Source: an uncultured Clostridia bacterium (GTDB lineage: Bacteria > Bacillota > Clostridia > Christensenellales > Aristaeellaceae). Taken from it: 64,000 nt of DNA. How positions within the stretch are numbered: the first letter of the stretch is position 1; every line of letters begins with the position of its first letter. A program made the position numbers and the translations under genes. Under the pieces are notes generated by a model that saw only the letters and a program-made list of their open reading frames with translations, searched no databases and was not told the DNA's origin. The stretch is from contig CAKTWP010000007.1 in assembly GCA_934630705.1 (NCBI GenBank), positions 61,879 through 125,878 on the forward strand, in the 5' to 3' direction. Below, in pieces: positions 44,649 through 50,920 of the stretch.

Positions 44649-45432
44649 CAACATTACCTTGGGCCAGTATTATCCCGCCGACAGCGCCGTGCACCGGCTG
44701 GATCCGCGGATGAAGATTCTGCTGTTGGTGGCCATGATCGTGGCTATTTTCCTGTGCGGGGATCTGCTGGCGTATATTCCGGTGATCGGCGTGCTGGCGC
44801 TGGCGTCGTATTTATCGAAGGTGCCGTTCCGGCTGCTGCTCAAGGGGCTCAGGCCTCTGCGGTTTATTCTGGTGTTCACGTTTATTCTGAATCTGTTTTT
44901 CCTGCAGGGGGAAACGCCGCTGCTGCACCTGGGCTTCACGGTAATCACCCGGGAAGCGCTGCTTACGGCAATTCAGTATTCCCTGCGGCTGGTGCTGCTG
45001 GTGCTGTTTTCCAGTCTGCTGACCCTGACCACCGCGCCCGTCACCCTCACCGACGGGCTGGAGCGGCTGCTGTCGCCCCTGCGGGTGATTCATTTTCCGG
45101 CCCATGAGATGGCCATGATGATGACCATTGCCCTGCGCTTCATCCCCACGCTGCTGGAGGAGGCGGACAAGATTATGAAAGCCCAGTCCGCCCGGGGCGC
45201 GGATTTTGAATCCGGCAATCTGATTGCCCGGGCCAAGGCTATGGTGCCGCTGCTGGTGCCGCTGTTCGTCAGCGCGTTCCGCCGGGCCGGGGAGCTGGCC
45301 ATGGCCATGGAGGCCCGCTGCTATCATGGCGGCGAGGGCCGCACCCGCCTGCGCGTGCTGCGCTTGCATCGAGGGGATTTCATTGCCGCCCTTGTGGCCG
45401 CCGCGCTCATTGCCGTAACGGCGGTGCTGTAA
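44641..45432 (+). CDS. ecfT: Energy-coupling factor transporter transmembrane protein EcfT
   Basis: 263 residues with about five membrane segments and the two coupling motifs that contact the ATPases: AQSARGADFESGNLIARAKAM near residue 180 and AMEARCYHGGEGRTRL near residue 222. The N-terminal YYPADSAVHRLDPRMKILL is family-typical. Overlaps ecfA2 by 8 bp. No S-component in the window, so this is a shared group II ECF module. Confidence 0.95.
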   Translation: MLNNITLGQYYPADSAVHRLDPRMKILLLVAMIVAIFLCGDLLAYIPVIGVLALASYLSKVPFRLLLKGLRPLRFILVFTFILNLFFLQGETPLLHLGFTVITREALLTAIQYSLRLVLLVLFSSLLTLTTAPVTLTDGLERLLSPLRVIHFPAHEMAMMMTIALRFIPTLLEEADKIMKAQSARGADFESGNLIARAKAMVPLLVPLFVSAFRRAGELAMAMEARCYHGGEGRTRLRVLRLHRGDFIAALVAAALIAVTAVL

Positions 45433-45467
45433 ATGTTATATGCTGCAGGGAGAATTATGCGGGGAAA

Positions 45468-45526
45468 AATCATTCTTTGGCCAAAGAACGGTTCCTCCTG
45501 CACTCTTTCTAAGAAAGCCATAAGAG
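45468..45526. repeat. Degenerate composite repeat fragment after ecfT
   Basis: A short stem ATTCTTTGGCCAAAGAAC (45471-45488) flanked by GGGGAAAAATC and GGTTCCTCC retains part of hairpin A, followed by a core-like TTTCTAAGAAAGCCATAAGA (~45506). Downstream TTATGCGTAC...GTGTCCCAGCGTC may be a decayed hairpin B. Confidence 0.6.
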
Positions 45527-45604
45527 ACATTATGCGTACTTTTATTCGACCATGTGTCCCAGCGTCAAGAAAAATGGCTGCGTCGCATAACGCAGCCATT
45601 TATT

Positions 45605-46339
45605 TCAATTCAGCCCAAACCAGCCCCAGACATGCCAAAATTGCATACTGTCGGCCGATAAGCTGCATACCACATAGGAAATCACAAAGCAGGACGCAAA
45701 CAGCACCAGCGCCATCAATGCCACAGTCCGCAGGCTGCGTTTTGTTCCGGCAGAAAAACGCGGGCTGATTCCCAGCACGGGAAGCACCGCTTTGCTGGAA
45801 ACAGCCGCCAGTGTATTATGCTGGAAGCGGGAGAACGCACGCACGAGCTGGCGCAGAAATGTCGCGTAATAAAAGCATCCTGTTCCGAACAGCACAGAAA
45901 GCGGCACAAGGGAAAGTGCCAGCATAAAGCCGCAGCCGTAGGGGATTGCGGGAATCAGATTGCCGGGATTCCAACCCCCAACCAGGCAGACCGCCAGCAC
46001 AGCAAACGCCAGCGCCGCAGCCGCCATCACGATTCCCCACGCGGCCAGCAGCAGGAAAAACAGCCCGGCCACCACATCAACCAGACATAACCCGGCTACA
46101 ACAAACTGTTTTCCGCCGCCGGATTTTCCAGGTGTCCCCGCTTCCCCAAACTGTGCGGCCAACGCGATGGGATCGCCCAGTTTAGCGGCAATTTCTTCTT
46201 CGGGATATCCGTCTTCCAGCTTAAAAGCAAAATGCTGCTCATATTCCTCCACCACGTCCGCAGCATCCGAAACATTGCGCTTGTGCAGCAGCGACAGTAC
46301 GCATAGCTCCAGTACGCCTTTTTTGTATTGTGCGGTCAT
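45605..46339 (-). CDS. PadR N-terminus / HAAS membrane protein chimera
   Basis: 244 residues. The first ~21 residues (MTAQYKKGVLELCVLSLLHKR) are the start of a PadR regulator. The sequence then jumps to the middle of a HAAS (DUF1700) domain (VVEEYEQHFAFKLEDGYPEE, IAAKLGDPIALAAQFGEAG), followed by about five membrane segments. Most of the winged helix is missing, so it cannot bind DNA as PadR does. A deletion across a padR-HAAS gene pair would produce exactly this. ATG at 46339 has AAAGGAGG and no stop interrupts it, so it may still be expressed. Confidence 0.75.
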   Translation of the reverse strand: MTAQYKKGVLELCVLSLLHKRNVSDAADVVEEYEQHFAFKLEDGYPEEEIAAKLGDPIALAAQFGEAGTPGKSGGGKQFVVAGLCLVDVVAGLFFLLLAAWGIVMAAAALAFAVLAVCLVGGWNPGNLIPAIPYGCGFMLALSLVPLSVLFGTGCFYYATFLRQLVRAFSRFQHNTLAAVSSKAVLPVLGISPRFSAGTKRSLRTVALMALVLFASCFVISYVVCSLSADSMQFWHVWGWFGLN

Positions 46340-46422
46340 TGTTTCACCTCCTTTCGCTCACTACTGTTTAATAGTTTGCATTTGCCAATAGTTTTTTGTT
46401 CATCTTTCCTTTTTATAAAATA

Positions 46423-46592
46423 GTGCCCCCCCAAATAGGGGGAGGACGAAAACGAAACGATCGTCTCTTTCCATGTTCTGGGGCGCATTGTGGATAATGT
46501 GGATAAGACAGCGTGCAAATTTTATCCCTGCGGCTTTCTTGGAGGAGATACAAAAGGGGCCCCGTTCTTTGGCCGCAAAGAACGGGGCCCCT
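46423..46592. repeat. Composite repeat copy, B-core'-A'
   Basis: A decayed hairpin B (GTGCCCCCCCAAATA ... TGTTCTGGGGCGCATTG, to 46490), inverted core TATCCCTGCGGCTTTCTTGG from ~46523, and perfect 17-bp hairpin A AGGGGCCCCGTTCTTTG / CAAAGAACGGGGCCCCT at 46555-46592. Lies between the PadR/HAAS chimera start and the end of the oxidoreductase gene. Confidence 0.85.
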
Positions 46593-46613
46593 GCATTTTA
46601 TACGTTTCTTTTC

Positions 46614-47669
46614 TTACACTTCCGTCTTGATGACCTCATTCCGGCGGGAGCTTTCAAAGGCCAGATCCACGATCTTCATATCGCGGCGCATGCCTTCGAA
46701 CGTAACGTAAGGCTTTTCGTCGCCGCGGACAGCGGCAGCCAGATTGCGGTGGTATTCCATGGTGTCTTCCACCACCTCGGGCAGCGGCAGGGTTTCGATA
46801 TATTCGGGCTTCAGGGGCGCCATGGTGCGGCTGGGGCCCAGGTTCTTGCCAAACACGCTGTCAAAGCCCTGCACCTGGCCCTTGATCCGGGCCATGCCGC
46901 CGGTCTTGCCGGAGAAATCATCAATGCGCAGGGTACCCCGATCCCCATAAACAAACCAGCGGGGCAGATCCTGCAGGCAGAACGTGCCCACCTGCACCTT
47001 GGCGCACACGCCATTGTCGAAAATCATCTGCACCTCAAAGCTGTCGTCCACAGCCGGGGTGAGAATGCTCTGCAGCCGGGCATACACGCTGGTGACCTTG
47101 TGGCCCTCAAACATGCACAGGAACTGGTCGATCAGGTGGATTCCCCAGTCATAGAGCATGCCGCCGCCCGCCACGGGATCGGCGCGCCAGCCAAAGCACA
47201 CGCCCCGCTGCCCATATACCCGGGACTGGATGGACGTGATGTTGCCGATCGTGCCTTCATCCACCACCTTCTTGACCATCAGGAAATCCCCATTCCAGCG
47301 GCGGTTCTGATGCACGGTGAAGATTTTGCCCACCTGCTCGGCCACGGCGATCACCTGCTCCAGCTCCTGGCTGTTCATGGTGACGGGCTTTTCGCACATC
47401 ACGTTCTTGCCCGCCTTCAGCGCGGCAATGGCCAGCTGGGCGTGCACGTTGTTGGGCGTGCAGATAAACACCAGCGATATTTCGGGATTGGCCAGGAACG
47501 CATCCAGGGAGTCATAGGCGGTCAGGCCGTTTTCCCGGGCGTCCTGCAGCTTTTCTTCGTTGATGTCATAGGCGGCGACCACTTCCAGCCCGTCCGTGGC
47601 CAGCGCTTTATTCAGATGATAATGGCCCATATAGCCAAAACCGATAATACCGGCGCGCACTGTCTGCAT
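46614..47669 (-). CDS. Gfo/Idh/MocA-family oxidoreductase
   Basis: 351 residues. N-terminal NAD(P)-binding AGIIGFGYMGHYHLNKAL, the family CEKPVTMNSQELEQV near residue 93 (catalytic Lys), and a C-terminal beta-sheet domain with DPVAGGGMLYDWGIHLIDQF near residue 165. Probable sugar or inositol-type dehydrogenase, substrate unknown. ATG at 47669 follows GAGGAA. Confidence 0.9.
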   Translation of the reverse strand: MQTVRAGIIGFGYMGHYHLNKALATDGLEVVAAYDINEEKLQDARENGLTAYDSLDAFLANPEISLVFICTPNNVHAQLAIAALKAGKNVMCEKPVTMNSQELEQVIAVAEQVGKIFTVHQNRRWNGDFLMVKKVVDEGTIGNITSIQSRVYGQRGVCFGWRADPVAGGGMLYDWGIHLIDQFLCMFEGHKVTSVYARLQSILTPAVDDSFEVQMIFDNGVCAKVQVGTFCLQDLPRWFVYGDRGTLRIDDFSGKTGGMARIKGQVQGFDSVFGKNLGPSRTMAPLKPEYIETLPLPEVVEDTMEYHRNLAAAVRGDEKPYVTFEGMRRDMKIVDLAFESSRRNEVIKTEV

Positions 47670-47813
47670 AATCGATTCCTCTTTTTCGTCAAAATTTGCG
47701 GGCTTGCGCCCAATCGTCTCCATTATATCATAGGAAAAATGAAAAACAAATAAAATATATGCCAAAATCCATCAATTATATGCCAAAACGCGCTGCATTC
47801 CCGCCCTGCGCCG

Positions 47814-48392
47814 TCATCTGCGCCGCTTCCACAGCAGCAGAAACCACAGGATGAACAGCAGCTGCAATACCGCCGCCACCACATAAATCAGCTGAATATT
47901 GGGCAGCATCACCGTCAGATGCACCGAAAGCGCCAGCGTCCAGATCAGCAGGCTCACTGCCAGCGCCCGCTGCCATACACCGCTCCAGATGCAGGAAAAC
48001 ACCGTGAGCAGAATGCCGCAGACCGGCAGCGCATAAATGAAGCACATCCAGAGCCGGGGCATGCCGGGGCACAGCAGCTTCAGCGCGAAAAACGCCGCCG
48101 TGGCCACCAGCCAGCAAAGCCCCAGCGACAAAAGCACCACCAGCGGCCGATGGGTCTTTTTCGGCGGGAGCGGCGGCGCGGCGGAGATCAGATCGTTTAC
48201 CGTCACGCCGTAAAGCGCCGCGATCCGGGCGAGCACATAAATGTCCGGCACACCCTCGCCCCGCTCCCATTTGGAAATGGATTTGTCCGAGTAGCTGATG
48301 AGGGCGGCCAGGTCAGCCTGGGTGTGGCCTGCCTGGCGGCGATAGAAGGAAATGTTCTGCGCAATGACGGCGCGAAGGTCTTCCTCCTGCAT
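47814..48392 (-). CDS. XRE-family regulator with C-terminal membrane domain
   Basis: 192 residues. The N-terminal helix-turn-helix (IAQNISFYRRQAGHTQADLA, SDKSISKWERGEGVPDIYVL, residues ~8-65) is followed by four hydrophobic segments (77-188). Such membrane-tethered XRE proteins are common in Firmicutes and often sense envelope or peptide stress (family knowledge). ATG at 48392 follows GGAGG. Its promoter is ~365 bp upstream, leaving a long untranslated leader. Confidence 0.85.
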   Translation of the reverse strand: MQEEDLRAVIAQNISFYRRQAGHTQADLAALISYSDKSISKWERGEGVPDIYVLARIAALYGVTVNDLISAAPPLPPKKTHRPLVVLLSLGLCWLVATAAFFALKLLCPGMPRLWMCFIYALPVCGILLTVFSCIWSGVWQRALAVSLLIWTLALSVHLTVMLPNIQLIYVVAAVLQLLFILWFLLLWKRRR

Positions 48393-48755
48393 GGCATTTC
48401 CTCCTGTTCTGATTGGTGTCGAATGCATTGAGCAGCGCGGCCCGCAAATGGGGTGTGTCAGGAATGCGCGCGCTTTGTCCACGAGACGCAGGCATGTGCG
48501 CCGGGAGCGCATCCCTTGGTTCTGAAAAATACGCGTTATGCACATCGCAGATGCAGTGCGCCGGGAGCGCTGATTCATGCTCCCGGATGCGGGGTATGAG
48601 CACTGAGGAGGCGTTGTGCCGGTATGCGCGCGCCCTGTTCCCCGGGGATTGCAGTTCATGTACACCGCGGATGCCGTATGCCGGAAGGGGCATTTTCCGC
48701 AGTCGATACTGCCCGGGCCTTCCGATCAGCCGCTGCGTCAACTGCTGTCTATAGC
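48393..48755 (-). other. Long repeat-containing leader of the XRE membrane gene
   Basis: No gene is supported. TGCGCCGGGAGCGC occurs twice (48497-48510 and 48557-48570). A longer imperfect pair, ATGCACATCGCAGATGCAGTG (~48538) and ATGTACACCGCGGATGCCGTA (~48658), is spaced ~120 bp. Sequence between promoter and start codon, so it is probably transcribed. Confidence 0.6.
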
Positions 48756-48784
48756 ATTATACCATGCCCGCCCCGTTCTTTCAA
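48756..48784 (-). promoter_or_regulatory. Promoter of the XRE membrane gene
   Basis: TTGAAA, 17-bp spacer, TATAAT on the minus strand. Confidence 0.7.
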
Positions 48785-48789
48785 GCCGC

Positions 48790-49545
48790 CGCCCCATTTG
48801 CGCCACAGGGCCCGCAAACCCAGGAAAATCGGGCATTCTACTGGGAGTAGAGCGCCGGTAACGGGGCGGTAGAGCCCGTCTCGCCCTGGGATAGAGGGCC
48901 GGGACGGATAGGTAGGTTGCCATTCCGGCAGGTGGCATGATACAGTAAGGCCATTGCCGGACGCATTCCGCTGACACGGCGAACGCGACAGGCGACTTCA
49001 GACTGAAGAAGCCCCTATCCGTAAGCTTTTTGACACGCTGACCTGCCCGAAGGGCAGGCGAAACGCATCGGACCAGCCCATGAAAACAACGGGATGCGGA
49101 GGAAAAACTGGCCCAGACGGGGTGAAACATGTTTCGGTCCGTCTGCAAAAACCGGGAATGAAAGCCGCTCCCAAGACGGGAGGAAGCGCAGCCAACCCGT
49201 CAGCGAAGACGGCAGGGCACCCCGGCTATGCGAAGAACCAAGCGGGATGAGACCATGCGGCTCGGAGATAACGGCCCCACAGAAGGTGGAGACGCTCAGG
49301 GTGCGGCAGCGCCGTTGAGGCGAACCGGATAGGCGGCGCGGGTCCGATGGGATGTGCCCCTCCATGCGCTGAAAAGGAAAACGGACGCTTGGACATACCG
49401 CTGGCAAAACGTGCTGCGAACGTGTGCCGGGTGATTGCCCGAAACGATCCCGAACGCAGCTGTGGCCGCTTGCCTTTGGAGGCACCCCATGGCGAAGCAG
49501 GGCCCTGCTCATATGCGAAAAAGCATGAAAACGATGATCGGAGGA
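48790..49545 (+). ncRNA. Candidate large structured noncoding RNA upstream of PAP2-like gene
   Basis: About 750 nt without a convincing gene; all frames give low-quality ORFs without ribosome sites. It is dense in purine-loop hairpins: CTGCCCGAAGGGCAG (~49042), AGACGGGGTGAAACATGTTTCGGTCCGTCT (~49114-49143), CTCCCAAGACGGGAG (~49168), CCGTCAGCGAAGACGG (~49198), and GCGCCG...CGGCGC (~49310). Single-stranded A-rich joints alternate with GC stems, as in large ornate RNAs. Size, purine-rich loops and position just before a small polytopic membrane-protein gene recall OLE RNA and its membrane partner, but I cannot confirm the match. Strand and ends are inferred from the downstream gene. Confidence 0.55.
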
Positions 49546-49553
49546 AACCAACC

Positions 49554-50177
49554 ATGAACAGCCAACCGAACTGCACCCCGTCCCCCGCCCGCCATGTATC
49601 CGCGCCGGAGAAATGGGCGCTGGCGGCGGCCAAGGCGATTCGTATTCTCACCATCCCGCCCATTATGGCGGCGCTGATGCCCATTCTGCTGCGGGCCATG
49701 CGGGGGTATTTTCCCGGCGCGGCGTTATGGCTGACCATTCTGTTTCTCAGCATCCTGCCCACGCTGTCCTATCTGGTGTGGGCAGCCATCCCGGGATTGC
49801 GGGCCCAGGGCCGGGGAATGCAGCGGAAACTGGCGGTGGCGTTTTCAGTGGCAGGCTATGTGGCGGGGGTGGTTTACTGCCTGGCCGCAGGGCTGGGCCG
49901 GGTGGAGCAGATCATTTATCTGACCTACTTTTTCTCCGGCGTGCTCATCGCCATTTTCTCCGCCTGTCATCTGAAAAGCAGCGGCCACGCCTGCGGCATG
50001 GCGGGGCCCATTCTGGTGCTGGGGCTGGAGGCAAGCCCGTGGTTTTTCCTGGGATTCGGGCTGCTGGGAATCGTGTTCTGGAGCTCCCTGCGTCTGGGAC
50101 GCCATACCGCCCGGGAGCTGGTGCTGGGCGCGGCCACGCCCATGGTGTTCATCGCGCTGCTGAGCATGATTTTGTGA
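49554..50177 (+). CDS. PAP2-like integral membrane protein
   Basis: 207 residues with about six membrane segments. KSSGHACGMAGP near residue 141 resembles the PAP2 phosphatase motif (PSGH), and SSLRLGRHTARELVLGA near residue 181 resembles the third motif (SRxxLGxHxxxD), but the Arg and the Asp of the latter are Ser and Glu. There is no aspartate in the whole protein. So it is a PAP2-fold relative with doubtful phosphatase activity. ATG at 49554 follows GGAGG. It is directly downstream of the candidate structured RNA. Confidence 0.8.
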   Translation: MNSQPNCTPSPARHVSAPEKWALAAAKAIRILTIPPIMAALMPILLRAMRGYFPGAALWLTILFLSILPTLSYLVWAAIPGLRAQGRGMQRKLAVAFSVAGYVAGVVYCLAAGLGRVEQIIYLTYFFSGVLIAIFSACHLKSSGHACGMAGPILVLGLEASPWFFLGFGLLGIVFWSSLRLGRHTARELVLGAATPMVFIALLSMIL

Positions 50178-50196
50178 ACGCAGATCATGAGGAATG

Positions 50197-50466
50197 AAAT
50201 GCGCCCGGAGGGGGAAAGAAAATGAAAATCGTTTTCTTCTCCATTCCGGGTGCATTGTGGATAAGATAAAAATAGTATATATCTTATGGCTTTCTTGGAA
50301 GGGGGGAGCGAAATGACCTGTCTGCCAGTGGCAGGCGCGGCCTGAAAGGCCGCAGGAAATTGCGTGAATCAACTGAAACAAGCGGCGGGAGCGGCAGCGC
50401 TCCGCCGCGTCGATTGAGGTTGCGGAAAGGGGAAACCGTTCTTTGCCGCAAAGAACGGTTTCCCCT
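50197..50466. repeat. Composite repeat copy with extra hairpin block, B-core'-X-A'
   Basis: Hairpin B variant AATGCGCCCGGAG / TTCCGGGTGCATT (50198-50257), inverted core TATCTTATGGCTTTCTTGG from ~50279, a 125-bp block with three stems (for example GCGGCCTGAAAGGCCGC ~50337), and a perfect 18-bp hairpin A AGGGGAAACCGTTCTTTG / CAAAGAACGGTTTCCCCT (50428-50466). CAGCGCT-CGCCGCGTCGATTGAG in the block recurs at ~53599 in the next copy. Confidence 0.85.
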
Positions 50467-50490
50467 ATATTTTTTTTCTGTCGTTTTCTC

Positions 50491-50540
50491 TTGACATATA
50501 CCCCAGACGGGTATATAATTCGTATACCCCCAAGGGGTAT
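50491..50540 (+). promoter_or_regulatory. csoR-copA promoter with two CsoR boxes
   Basis: TTGACA (50491-50496), 17-bp spacer, TATAAT (50514-50519). Box 1 TATACCCCAGACGGGTATA fills the spacer; box 2 GTATACCCCCAAGGGGTAT lies at 50522-50540 over the start region. Both have the symmetric TACCCC...GGGGTA form known for CsoR operators, so Cu(I) should derepress the operon. Confidence 0.9.
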
Positions 50541-50559
50541 TTTCTCAAAGGAGACAAGG

Positions 50560-50868
50560 ATGATGACGGAAAAATGCAGCTGCTGCGTACAGCGGAAGAA
50601 AGAGCGAACGCCGGAGGAATACAAGCGGCTGATTCACCGGCTCAGCCGCATCGAGGGCCAGATCCGGGGCATCCGGGGCATGGTGGAAAACGGGGCGTAT
50701 TGCCCGGATATTCTGGTGCAGTCCGCAGCGGTAAACGCCGCCATCAACGCCTTTAATAAAGAGCTGCTGGCCAGCCATATCCGCACCTGCGTGGCCCAGG
50801 ATATTCGGGACGGCAAGGACGAAGTGATCGACGAACTGGTGGCCACCATGCAAAAGCTGATGAAATAA
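50560..50868 (+). CDS. csoR: Copper-sensing transcriptional repressor CsoR
   Basis: 102 residues, all-helical Cu(I) sensor. The copper ligands of the Cys-His-Cys set are visible (C of GAYCPDILVQ near residue 49, then H and C of ASHIRTCV near residues 74-78). KRLIHRLSRIEGQIRGI is the family N-terminal helix. An extra CSCC cluster precedes it. Start at ATG 50560 or the adjacent ATG 50563 after AAGGAGA. Represses its own operon with copA. Confidence 0.95.
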   Translation: MMTEKCSCCVQRKKERTPEEYKRLIHRLSRIEGQIRGIRGMVENGAYCPDILVQSAAVNAAINAFNKELLASHIRTCVAQDIRDGKDEVIDELVATMQKLMK

Positions 50869-50920
50869 GCCCCTGCGGGGCAGCCTAAGGGCGAAAGCCG
50901 CAAAGGCGGGAGGAAAAACC

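Noticed and set aside
48842..49545. Protein-coding ORFs in the structured region (minus strand to 49762, and others)
   Set aside because: They are Arg/Pro/Ser-rich, overlap real genes, lack ribosome sites and cross predicted hairpins.
48790..49545. RNase P RNA or tmRNA
   Set aside because: The conserved RNase P core (GAGGAAAGTCC..., ACAGAAA...) and a tmRNA tag frame were not found.
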